A stretch of DNA of 39,846 bases, from the NCBI GenBank assembly GCA_029204225.1, contig MU835346.1, positions 1 through 39,846 of the forward strand. Direction: 5' to 3'. Under the pieces are notes generated by a model that saw only the letters and a program-made list of their open reading frames with translations, searched no databases and was not told the origin of the DNA. Source of the stretch: Diphasiastrum complanatum (taxonomy: Eukaryota > Streptophyta > Lycopodiopsida > Lycopodiales > Lycopodiaceae). A program made the position numbers and the translations under genes. Position 1 is the first letter of the stretch; each line of letters opens with the position of its first letter. Below, in pieces: positions 31,723-39,846 of the stretch.

Positions 31723-32449
31723 TCAATCGAATCTGGTATAGGTTCCGCTGATCAGCACATACAGTGGAAACGTGATTGGTGTATCCAAAGTTTGATCTAA
31801 TAAGAAAATCTCATTCAAATCTGATTGATTATCTTGTTGACTCATATATCCTGCTGTACAATCAATTGTTGCAAGAGCTCCACTCCAATTGACAGTATCC
31901 ATTTGAGAATCGTAATGAACTCCCAAATTTTTCTCTGGACGGTCACAAGTGTGATCCATTGTTGACGAATCGTCATCTTCTTTATGAACTATTGGTTTGA
32001 TAGTCCAAGTTGTAGGACCAACTTTAACTGCACGTTCACGATTTTCAAAAGTGATTTTTTTGGTACCCCAGTTATGAATTACTTGCGCGACGTTCCAATA
32101 GAATTTGGTAGACATTTGGCACTTCTGGTAAGTCCATCACTACGAAAGTAATGACAAACCATACTCCCGCAATTCTGACAAGTATATCTTCAACCATTTC
32201 TCGCAGACGAACTGTCGTATGATCAGCTAGCTTAATGGCAAAAGTAGCAGGCTTGATCTTTGTGAGGCCCCATTTTGCACATATCTTTGTAGAAATTAGG
32301 TTAACTCCTGAACTGCCATCTATCACAGCTGCTTCCTTAGAAAATTGTCTATGTTGTATCGGTAGAGTGATATTCTTTTGTTCACTCCAAGCAGCTCCAA
32401 CATGGAGTACTTCGTTAGATTCTTCAAATCCAGCACAAAAAAGTGGCTC
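31723..32449 (-). pseudogene. gypsy relic: aspartic protease
   Basis: Starting at the solo LTR boundary, the frame reads EPLFCAGFEESNEVLHVGAA, then AVIDGSSGVNLISTKICAKW. This is a retropepsin-like active site of the DGS/DSG type common in plant gypsy elements (usual form VDGGSGVNI). The body follows (KLADHTTVRLREMVEDILVR, then VITFVVMDLP) with YQILL near the end. A frameshift near 32090 is followed by WNVAQVIHNWGTKKITF, the usual continuation after the LLGRPWL motif, whose GRPWL part is damaged. The protease would mature the gypsy polyprotein. Confidence 0.8.
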
Positions 32450-32454
32450 CTGAT
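32450..32454. repeat. target-site duplication, left (solo LTR B2)
   Basis: CTGAT precedes the LTR and is repeated at 33194-33198. Confidence 0.88.
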
Positions 32455-33193
32455 TGTTGAATTCACACGTGTGGATTGTCCACAACATGTACTTGTGATC
32501 TCCTAAGGTGTGTAGATGCACCAAGATCAAGACTAGATTGAGATTCAAGATCAATCTTAGATCCTATGGCAAAAACACACTACTACATGCATTCAATCAC
32601 TTCCAACTCTCACTCACACGTGTGGGAAGTGTTAAAAAAATAATCTAAATAAAAACAAGCTCCTCTCCTTGGGTAGAGAGAGAGAAAACATCATGAGCTC
32701 TCGGGTAGAGAGAGAAAGCTAGAAATCCAATAACACTCAAAATCCATATGATCACCAAATCAATTAGCTTCAAAATGAAAAGTACAATGATACTAGTAGA
32801 TCCATGAGCTACCACTATGCTTAACTATGATTGGACCATACTTTGTCACCTCTTAATCCTATTGGACCATTGATCCATGCACCTCTTAATTCTATTGGAC
32901 TATATTCAAGCACACCTCAAATTCCTATTGGACCACACATGGTTCCACCTCTAAATCCTATTGGACCTCTTAGAATTCATCAAAAAAAAGCATTACACTT
33001 GTCTACACTCTAATTGGCACGATTTTAGCCTCTTACTCTATTTTGGCTCAATAGTGGCATTACAAGTGAAAATGCCTAATTTGCCATCTATGCCAAATTT
33101 GTACCTATCAACATCCTACACCTACATGCTTGATGTAAAAAACATAAATAAGACCCTATATCTAACATAGATAATCTTTTTCAATTCTTCACA
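32455..33193 (-). repeat. solo LTR, family B, copy B2
   Basis: 739 bp (plus-strand view TGTTGAATTCACACG ... CTTCACA), flanked by CTGAT. It is the inverted counterpart of B1, with about 90 bp missing near its U3 end. CACACGTGTG occurs at 32464-32473 and 32615-32624, at the same two offsets as in B1. The CCAAT array is conserved: ATTGG at 32830, 32861, 32894, 32927 and 32960. The LTR splits the gypsy gag-protease frame without changing phase: 739 plus 5 bases is 744, a multiple of three. Confidence 0.92.
32830..32964 (-). promoter_or_regulatory. 33-bp tandem CCAAT-box array in LTR B2
   Basis: Five ATTGG pentamers (CCAAT on the minus strand) are spaced 31, 33, 33 and 33 bp, mirroring B1. The array is retained although the two LTR copies have otherwise diverged. 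Confidence 0.65.
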
Positions 33194-33198
33194 CTGAT
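33194..33198. repeat. target-site duplication, right (solo LTR B2)
   Basis: CTGAT, identical to 32450-32454. Confidence 0.88.
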
Positions 33199-33961
33199 GG
33201 ACTTCTGGTTCAACTTGAGCTAACTTTTGCACTAAGACTTCTTTTGCTTTTGGCACCAACTTGAAGAACTCTCCCAATGAAATGTTGATCTTACTAGACA
33301 AAATATTTATGAGCAGTTCTGTTTGTGGTGCTCCCGGTTCAGTCATCTTGAAGGGTTTTTCATGATGATGCAACTGGTCATTCATATCCATACGTGAATT
33401 TCTTGGTGGATGCAATGATGAAGAATGAACTTCTGTTGTTGCTTTAGCAGCTTCAAGCTCCTCTTCTTCTTGCAGATGTTTACTACACTGCCTCATATCT
33501 TGATATCTTCATTTTTCTACATGAGGATTTGGATAGAGTCCCAATGCTATTGATGTATCATTCAATGGTATAGAATCAACAGGTACTAGATCCGCTACTG
33601 GTTTATTCAAGGGTGCACTTGGTTTATTCTGAGCTCCTGGTCTTCGCTTGATTGTTATCAAATTTACAGGAGCTGTAGCTGGTGGTGGCTTAGGTTTTGT
33701 TGGACAGTCTTTATAGCAATGCCCATAACCACAGTCACGACAGAATGGTACAAATTTTTCTTTATTTGGACATTCTGCAACTCTGTGATTTTCTCCATAT
33801 GCAAAGCATCCAAGTGGTGCTTTGGTCCAATTTCTAGAGGCTTGTTGTTGAGCAACAACATAAATAACATACTGTTCTGAAGATCCTCCTGAAAATCCAC
33901 CTTCTTGATCAGTACCATAGTTCCATTGCTCAGCACTTATGTATGGTTCTGGTTTCATCAA
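33199..33961 (-). pseudogene. gypsy relic: Gag C-terminal half
   Basis: From about 33961 (MMKPEPYISAEQWNYG) the frame carries two knuckle motifs. One is CFAYGENHRVAEC, in which the second Cys is Tyr. The other is CRDCGYGHCYKDC with all ligands. A proline-rich linker follows, then a TGA at 33509-33511. Beyond the stop the same frame goes on with an acidic segment (HLQEEEELEAAKA) and a conserved-looking part (GAPQTELLINILSSKINISL) that leads into the protease on the far side of the solo LTR. It would bind element RNA. A single stop and the LTR insertion break an otherwise open region. Confidence 0.72.
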
Positions 33962-34476
33962 ATTGGCAGGAGGAGCAGAGTGCTTTGGTGGGGAAGGTAA
34001 GGCTAAACGTTCTGGGTATGAAGAGCAGATTGTCGCGGTCTAGCTGCTGGATTTCCTCCATATTGTGGTTCTCGATATCCCATTTGAACATACCGTTGCT
34101 GAATTATCCGAGGGTTGAAGTTGCAAAAAGCAGTCTCATGATCAGGCAAATTACACAAATGGCAAACACTAATATTCATTTATTTTTTCAATTGAGGACA
34201 CTCATTCATTGTGTGATTTTCTGTACAAATAGAACACCAGACAAAAAACTTTTCAGGTTCCTTGTTTGCTTGTCCGTGGAAATTTTCCAATGCTTTGATC
34301 TTCTCATCAAATTGCGACTGCAATTTTTCCATATGTTTCTGCTGGTTCTTCCCAAGTATCTCGAACTCATTGAACATCATTTTTGCAGTAGTGTTGGCAT
34401 TTGTTGATGCAATAGTGGTGGATGAAGGATCAAGAGTAATACTGGTATTTTTGCAAAAAGATGATTTTTTTGGCAA
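33962..34476 (-). pseudogene. gypsy relic: Gag N-terminal half with two zinc knuckles
   Basis: The ATG at 34476 opens a 98-codon frame with a likely coiled coil (FEILGKNQQKHMEKLQSQFD) and a knuckle-like CSICTENHTMNEC. A TAA follows, then in the same frame a second knuckle CHLCNLPDHETAFC and a glutamine/arginine-rich tail up to about 34010, where stops and a frame change occur. I see no typical gypsy capsid-like Gag domain between the primer site and this frame. The start is the first ATG, and a longer lost N-terminus is possible. Confidence 0.6.
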
Positions 34477-35067
34477 AAATATGACAATATGACAACTTAT
34501 CCTCTGAAAACCCTTTTATTTTTGGTATTGTTCTTTGCCAAATTGGCAGTAGATAGATTTGAACCACACCTATGCACAGTGAATTGGGCGAAGGTTCTTT
34601 TTTTGTTTTTTAGGATTTTGGTGATTTTTTGGTGTTTTTTTTTGCGGATTTTTTGATGTTTCTGAAAATCTGCTGGGAATTAATCTTCGCCTTTCAAACT
34701 GAAGGTTCTATGAACAAAACCGAAGGTGTCTACAACTCGACGAAGGTTTCTTGAAAGAGAATAAACAATTATAAGTTCAGATGATGTTTTTTGTCTCCTT
34801 TTGACCAAAATCTGGCAGATTTGATCGATTTTTGTTATTTTCTCTGATATCTTAGATCCAAATGGATCTTAAGATTGGTGATTTGAATAGCTTTCCCTGT
34901 TTTATAATCAGATTAGATTTTTCTAACAAGCAAATCCCCTCAAATCAAATAAAATCAATCCCAAACTAACCCTAAATGAAAATCTAACAATATTCATGCC
35001 ACAACAAGATGTCTAATGCAATCTAACCATCCAACAAACATGCTGCAAATTGAAAAATTGGCGTAGC
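34477..35067 (-). other. leader of the gypsy relic
   Basis: About 0.6 kb between the gypsy primer site and the first gag ATG. It is non-coding and contains several gaaggttc phrases (gcgaaggttc, tgaaggttc, cgaaggtttc) between 34590 and 34750. Confidence 0.5.
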
Positions 35068-35085
35068 TCCCCGGCAATGGCGCCA
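35068..35085 (-). promoter_or_regulatory. primer-binding site of the gypsy relic
   Basis: The plus strand tccccggcaatggcgcca gives TGGCGCCATTGCCGGGGA on the minus strand. This is one base off the TGGCGCCGTTGCCGGGGA site (Asp-tRNA type) common in plant Ty3/gypsy elements. The spacer aaat separates it from the LTR. Confidence 0.85.
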
Positions 35086-35089
35086 AAAT

Positions 35090-35180
35090 TGTAGTGGGTT
35101 TCTTACACACGCAGAGTGCCAAATCCCTCTCACTTATTAACTAGGATTAGGGTTGCCTTGGGATCCGCAAACTCTTCAAC
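35090..35180 (-). repeat. truncated 5' LTR of the gypsy relic
   Basis: It starts TGTAGTGGGTTTCTTAC next to the primer site, the usual ACTACA-type inner end in element orientation. Within about 90 bp it gives way to copia coding sequence. The junction is near 35175-35190 and not exact. Confidence 0.65.
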
Positions 35181-35184
35181 ACTA

Positions 35185-36393
35185 TTCTTTTTGCCTTGCT
35201 TCATCTACACATGTAGGTTCATCAAAAGAGGTTAGGAAAGCATAATTTGTACCACCAAAAATCTGTCTATCCTTTTCATCATAACTGAGGCTTGAAGGTT
35301 ATTGCCTTTTCCTTGATGTCCTCCTTGGCTTTTGACTTGGAGAAGACTCTTCACCATCAACATCCAAAGTATCATCAACATCAAAAATATTAGATCCAAT
35401 CACCACATCACCACATGAAGGAACTTTTGGAATGTTTCCTTCATAAAAAATGATATCTCTTCCTATGACCACTTTCTCAGTTGAAGGAATATAAACTTTA
35501 TAAGCCTTGCTCACCTCACTATAACCAACAAATATACCTTTCTTTGAAGATGGATCCTCCTTTGTCCTATCATCAAGAGTAATGTTGATATAACAAACAC
35601 ATCCAAAAGTTTTGAAAAACTTGACACTTAGCCTCCTACCAAATTGCATCGCAAAAGGTGTCTTTCCATCCAAGACAACACTTGGCCATCTATTGCATAG
35701 AAAATTGGCACACAAAAAAGTTTCACCCCAAAAAGGTTTAGAAAGATTGGCACCTAACCTCATTGTTTTGGCTCCTTCACATAAGGTTCTACTCCTCCTC
35801 TCGGTCACTCCATTTTGTTGTGATGTCCTTGGAGTTGTGAGCTCCCTCTTGATCCCATTTGCATCACAAAATGGTTTGAATTTGGTAGACATGTACTCAC
35901 CACCATTGTCACTCCTCAAGCACTTGACTTTGGTGTTGAATTGGACCTCCCTTGCAATCTTGAACTTTATAAGGACATCAAACACCTCATCGTTGCTCTT
36001 TAGTAGACAAACCCATTAAAATCTACTAAAATCATCAATAAATGTCACATACATCTTAGCACCACCATTGCTAAATATCTGAATGCACAAGTTGAAAAGG
36101 CTTACTTGATCTTGATGTAGATCTCTTGTTGAGTTTGATAAAGCACATTGCTCACAAACATGATTCATGTTAGAAAATTGGGAAAACCAAAAACAGCTTC
36201 CCTCTTTGCCATCCCCTCCAATGATTTGAAGTTGAGATGCCCCAATCTCTTGTGCCATATATCTTGCATTGAATATTGCCTCTTTTTCATACATCCAACT
36301 TGTTTAGCAACAACACAAGCATCAAGTTTGAACAATTTACCTTGCCTCTTCCCTTTTGCAATCAATTCACCTTCCTTTTTGATCAAACAAGCA
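35185..36393 (-). pseudogene. copia pre-integrase and integrase fragment
   Basis: Minus strand, in order: a GAG_pre-integrase segment (CLIKKEGELIAKGKRQGKLF, then WHKRLGHLNFKSL), a frameshift near 36200, CEQCALS, and the integrase first motif region (MYVTFIDDFSRF). A TAA at 36016-36018 follows, then LRSDNGGEYMSTKF with the second Asp, PRTSQQNGVTERRSRTLCEG with the catalytic Glu, FWGETFLCANFLCNRWPSVV, VGYSEVSKAYKVYIPS and the linker before RT. It ends near SFDEPTCVDEA. RT, gag and LTRs are absent. One end abuts the gypsy LTR remnant and the other abuts the 11-bp LTR stub of Element 3. Confidence 0.85.
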
Positions 36394-36396
36394 TCC

Positions 36397-36407
36397 GTAC
36401 TTTCACA
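36397..36407 (+). repeat. 5' LTR stub of Element 3
   Basis: gtactttcaca is the inner end of this family's LTR (reverse complement of TGTGAAAGTAC at 29162). The remaining roughly 680 bp are missing, and copia integrase sequence on the other strand adjoins directly. Confidence 0.75.
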
Positions 36408-36420
36408 TGGTATCAGATCC
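36408..36420 (+). promoter_or_regulatory. primer-binding site, Element 3
   Basis: TGGTATCAGATCC has one mismatch to the TGGTATCAGAGCC of the other copia elements and directly follows the LTR terminus TTTCACA. Confidence 0.85.
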
Positions 36421-37327
36421 AAGTACAAGAGCATAAGCCATTGATGAGAAGCAAATCCATTTATAGCAAGTTTTCATGCTAAAAGCTAGTATTGAGAGGG
36501 CAAGCTAGAATCTTGATTTTGGTGAGGGGATTTGATCCCAAACTTGGTAGGGACCCAAATCCATACTGCTCACATGTTTGGGCACCTTTGAACCTGCATT
36601 TAATGCATGTTATTCATTTTATCATTAAAAATTCAATTTGAGAGCTTTCGATGTAATTTTGGTGGAAATCCTAGGATAAGCTACCAAGATCAAGTGCCAT
36701 TGATTAGATTTGACATAGGGTCATGAGATCTAATTTATCTCGGCTGAAAACAGGTCCTATAAACTTTTTTTACAGGTCTTGAAAGTACATCAAAGTGTGT
36801 GAGTGAGAGTTAGTCATGTTTTTGTGCAAAAATGGTGAAAATTGGTAGGATTTGATAAGTCTTTGTTAGATTCTCATCTAACTTCATTTCTTCTTTGCGA
36901 GGGAGTGTAAGAACTGTGACTAGAAGTCCAAAGAGGGGTCTATAAGTCAAATTTGAGGTAATCAATACAAAATGAAACCTTTGTGTGTTTCTAGGTTCAA
37001 ATCAAAATCAATTTTCTTGAGCATTGTTTTGTAGGATTCTTCCAAAAACTTCTTTTGAATCAAGATCAAGGGGATCTTGCTACTTGAATCTTTGTGCATT
37101 TCAAGTAAGTTTCTAGTGGAAAAATTCTAAAAATGAACTTAGGGAGGGTCGAGAAGTTCAATCTACTTTGTGTTCATTGATTTTCTCAAGAGTACTGCTA
37201 GAACTTAGATTATAAGTCCATTTGTTGGATTAGAAATCTCATTTGAGTGAAACACTACAAGTGTGAGACCTTTGTGAGTTTCAAAGTCAATCAAATCTAT
37301 TTCTTGTGTGTAGAATTCACTAGTAAG
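36421..37327 (+). other. untranslated leader of Element 3
   Basis: About 0.9 kb. The first part aligns with the reverse complement of the Element 1 leader (for example aaaagctagtattgagaggg and tggtgaggggatttgatccc). The palindrome of Element 1's leader is decayed here to cacatgtttg near 36572. The second half repeats phrases such as 'gagtgaaacactacaagt' and has no sustained frame. Confidence 0.7.
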
Positions 37328-38045
37328 ATGGGATCTATTGGAGAATACCTTCTAGAAGCTAGGGAGAGATTGAATTCTAGAAACTATTCTATCTGGAAGG
37401 TTAGGATGGAGTCACTAATGGTGCTCCAAGACCTTTATGAGTTCTTGATTGATGATGAAGATGAATCTCTAGGTGGCGCACATCAGTTGATCAAATACAA
37501 GAAGAGATCTAGGCTAGCACTTCATTGTGTGAAGATGAATGTAAGCAATGATCTTTTGAGATAAGTATCATCATGTACTAGTGCTAAAGCGGCTTGGGAG
37601 TCTTTAAAATCAATCTATGAATCAAGCAACACTTCTAGAGTACTTATGCTTAGAAATCAAATTTTGCAAAGCATGAGGAGAAGTGAGGAGAGTGCACATG
37701 AATATGTACTCAAAATCAAGTCTCTAAATAGGGAGTTGGCTTCCATTGGAGAGAAGATTCATGATGGAGAGCTTGTACAAATTGTTCTTAATGGTCTAGG
37801 AGATAACTTTGCAAATTTGGTCCAAAGTTTTGCCATTCAAGACACTTTGCCAACTATAGAAAAACTTCACTGTGTATTAGTGGCTGAAGAGTGTAGGATG
37901 CTCCACACCAAGGCAAGAATGAGTTCATTGTCTTTGCAGGATGGAGATGAAGAATCCAATTTCTCATTCAAAGGAAAAAAGAAGACCAATGGAAAGAAGA
38001 AGCATCCAAAGGAGGCCAAAGAAGAGGATGCTGCATCAAGCTCAA
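37328..38045 (+). pseudogene. Element 3 Gag
   Basis: The ATG at 37328 gives MGSIGEYLLEARERLNSRNY, aligned to Element 1's Gag, which sets the start even though the frame is open upstream to 37247. An in-frame TAA at 37562-37564 sits where Element 1 has Glu. The rest of the UBN2-like Gag (SLKSIYESSNTSRVLMLRNQ, then HDGELVQIVLNGLGDNFANL, then TIEKLHCVLVAEECRMLH) is open. After the lysine-rich linker (EAKEEDAASSS) the CCHC knuckle and the following acidic stretch, about 50 residues in Element 1, are deleted. Confidence 0.88.
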
Positions 38046-38470
38046 ACCAACAAGCAATAGCAATTCAAGAGACAATTGGTGGATCGGTAGTGGGGCTAGC
38101 TCCCACATGTCTTGTGAAAAGGACTTTTTCTCAACCTTACACTCTTTCAATGATGCTAAAAAGTTTGTCTTTACTGCAAATGATGAAGAGTGTAGGATAG
38201 ATAGCCTTGGCACCATCTCTTTGTGTCTAGAATCCTCAAAGTACATGGATCTAGAAAATGTCCCTTATGTAGCATCAATCACCAAAAATATGCATAGTGT
38301 TGGTCTTCTACTCTTAGAAAGTGATTTGGATGTCCACTTTAAGCATGTTGTTTGTTTCATCTTGAAGAATGACATTTGCATTGCAAAGGGATTTAAGCAC
38401 GGAAGATTGTTTAAGTTGGAAGCTAGTGTTGTTTTTGAGAGGGTGAGCTTGGCAAAGGAGGAGATCACTC
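38046..38470 (+). pseudogene. Element 3 protease and pre-integrase remnant
   Basis: Directly after the deletion, in another frame, comes the retropepsin region, with WWIGSGASSHMSCEKDFFST where Element 1 has WWIDSGASSHM. The catalytic Asp codon is Gly (38086-38088). The body follows (CRIDSLGTISLCLESSKYMD, then SITKNMHSVG), then HFKHVVCFILKNDICIAKGF and GRLFKLEASVV of the pre-integrase domain. Homology ends near 38470, before the HHCC motif. The protease cannot be active. Confidence 0.85.
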
Positions 38471-38884
38471 AAGAGGAGATCTTGGAAAAGTGTGATCTTG
38501 CTTGCATTGAGGAGGAGCATCAAAAGGAGGAAGATCTTAAGGATCAACCTCAAAGCATGAGAGTTCCAAGGGAGTCCTCAATGACAATGGCTGAGTCATC
38601 AAATTGCATGCAAATTGTCCATTCAAGTGTGCATCTTGCAAGGGTGGTGAGCATTGGAGAGTCTACTATCTTTGAATACTTTATGGAAAGTACTAGTAGA
38701 CATGAGGTGACTTGGGTCTTACCTTTAAGATTATGGTGTTTATTACTTTGTATGACAAGACAATGAAATGAGATGCTTTGAAATCTAATTTGTTGTTGAT
38801 AAAACAATTTCATTGGATAAATATTTTTGTAATAGTTTGAATAGAGTCATAAAAGATGAAACATCGTTTGCTTTGTAAGTCTTT
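38471..38884 (+). other. unexplained segment inside Element 3
   Basis: Open in frame to 38766, but no longer similar to Element 1 at this position. It is acidic at first (IEEEHQKEEDLKDQPQSMRV), then has no recognisable motif. It could be a shuffled integrase linker from another copia or filler DNA at a deletion junction. Confidence 0.4.
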
Positions 38885-39324
38885 GTGTCCACATGCTTTG
38901 TGCATGATCATTCCAATGTAAGAACCAAAGATTATCCTATTTCAATGATAGGAATAATGGTAGTGTTTTGCTTTTTAAGTAGAGATTGTAGAATCTACTT
39001 GTTTTCCACCAAAGGATTTGTCAATGGTGGAAATGTGATCTTCCAAGAGTGGAAGATTTGTAAACTTGAAGAAGAACCTTTGGATCAACAATTTATTCAA
39101 TTCATTGATTTTTTGGAGTCAAGTCAAGTGGAGGAGCAAGATCAAGACCCGAGGACTCCAAGAAGAACCTTGAGTATCAAGATGGAGCCATCTAGGCTCA
39201 ATCATATGGATCAAGCAAGGCAAGTTGTCACTGGAAACATTATGTATGCACTTAATAGTTTTATTGATGTATCTTTAAGTGCACAAAATGTCTTGGAATC
39301 CATGGCTTGGCATGATGTATAATT
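38885..39324 (+). pseudogene. Element 3 integrase C-terminal tail
   Basis: Degraded C-terminal integrase and linker: a CFVHDHSNVRTKDYPISMIG block like the usual CYVH...R.KDDP..IKG, then NGGNVIFQEWKICKLEEE, DPRTPRRTLS and a tail ending VLESMAWHDV. This matches the SKSWMDAM junction before RT in Element 1. A TAA follows and RT does not start, so this marks the end of coding homology. Confidence 0.65.
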
Positions 39325-39499
39325 TTTGAAGTGTGCTACATGTATATAGACACATTTGTATAACATTTTGTAAGGGTTCCTTTCATGGACATCATTCTCT
39401 ATTGGAGTCTCAAAAGTTTCTTGTTTGTAGCTGGTTTTTTGGACACTTCTAAAGCATTCATTCATCTTACAAAAGAGTTGTAAATAGATCAAGCTAAAT
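39325..39499 (+). other. non-coding remnant before the purine tract
   Basis: About 175 bp with no RT or RNase H similarity. The last part (caagctaaatttgaggag) corresponds to the end of the family's RNase H frame, SKARFEE in Element 1. The internal deletion therefore removed nearly everything between the integrase tail and this point. Confidence 0.5.
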
Positions 39500-39507
39500 T
39501 TGAGGAG
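39500..39507 (+). promoter_or_regulatory. polypurine tract, Element 3
   Basis: ttgaggag-type purine run (TTGAGGAG) immediately before the TGTGAAG of the 3' LTR, equivalent to the tract at 7560. Confidence 0.75.
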
Positions 39508-39846
39508 TGTGAAGAATTGCCAAAAAATGGCAAATCTAGCTTGATAAAAAACCATGAAGAATAGTGTAAATTTTGTACATAATTGGGTTCCACACATGTA
39601 TGGCCAAAATGTCACATGGGAACCCACTTCTAATGTAGGTTAGGTCAAGTTAAGAGAGTTGGTCATTTCTATTTGGTGGTCATCCCTACTTTATAGGACC
39701 TACACCTAAGTTTAAGGTGAAAATTTGCCAACTAGCTACCTACCAAGCATAACTCTAGGATCTAGGCTAGGGTTTCATATTAGGAGGGCCTCCTCCCACT
39801 CCATCTTTAACTTCTCCTGCTAAATCTTCCTCTCCTAATAAATCTC
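39508..39846 (+). repeat. 3' LTR of Element 3 (cut by window end)
   Basis: Starts TGTGAAGAATTGCC with a short hairpin TTGCCA/TGGCAA at about 39519-39535. The 339 bp present align with the reverse complement of the solo LTR at 29162-29855. The 3' half, including the site where the palindrome would lie, is outside the window. Confidence 0.88.

Larger units (their letters stand above)
36397..39846 (+). mobile_element. Element 3: internally deleted copia (Element 1 family)
   Basis: Plus-strand element with an 11-bp remnant of its 5' LTR, a primer site, a leader and gag that align with Element 1, part of the protease and pre-integrase, the integrase C-terminal tail, a purine tract and a 3' LTR cut by the window end. 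The integrase core, RT and RNase H are absent, and gag has a stop and has lost its zinc knuckle. It could only have moved with proteins supplied by relatives such as the ancestor of Element 1. Confidence 0.85.

Noticed and set aside
27278-33193. B1 and B2 as the two LTRs of one element
   Set aside because: They are in opposite orientation and have different target duplications (ATCAC and CTGAT), so they are separate insertions.

Overview
The window looks like repeat-dense, gene-poor, AT-rich nuclear DNA of a land plant, probably one with a large genome. I see no intact host gene, tRNA or rRNA. Almost everything recognisable is LTR retrotransposon in different stages of decay. The plant assignment rests on Ty1/copia elements whose primer-binding sites read TGGTATCAGAGC(C), the usual plant initiator-Met-tRNA complement, and on a Ty3/gypsy element with a TGGCGCC-type site. 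I cannot name a species.

Layout, left to right. 1-1379: the 5' end (LTR, primer site, gag start) of a minus-strand copia element. 1505-2030 and 2555-3925: two plus-strand broken copia gag-protease fragments. 3926-6529: AT-rich DNA with nothing recognised. 6530-6863 and 12870-13595: halves of an old minus-strand copia, split by Element 1 (6869-12864), a complete copia with 691-bp LTRs, target duplication CTTTA and a gag-pol open except for three stops and one frameshift. 13611-15310: unassigned. 15316-21229: Element 2, a second complete copia with 614-bp LTRs, target duplication GTTAG and a deletion that removes the reverse transcriptase YVDD motif. 22080-24130: a heavily decayed plus-strand copia of another lineage. 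24131-27069: AT-rich, with small tandem duplications.

27070-28657: remains of an unrecognised minus-strand reading frame, split by a solo LTR (27278-28097, duplication ATCAC). 29162-29855: another solo LTR, related to Element 1. 30059-30385: a cluster of CGACACTGTCGC-like motifs before a TATA box. 31106-35180: a minus-strand Ty3/gypsy relic (zinc-knuckle gag, protease, start of RT) split in frame by a second, inverted copy of the 27278 solo LTR (32455-33193, duplication CTGAT). 35185-36393: a minus-strand copia integrase fragment. 36397-39846: Element 3, a plus-strand internally deleted relative of Element 1, whose 3' LTR runs off the window.

No genes cooperate here beyond gag-pol within each element, and no element looks autonomous. 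The most interesting signals are in the LTR control regions. A perfect palindrome, CACACGTGTG, occurs 12 times, in several LTR families and at fixed distances from the LTR 3' end. One family carries a five-unit array of CCAAT boxes at 33-bp spacing. Two families share a TATA plus twin pyrimidine/CGAG module with identical 32-bp spacing.
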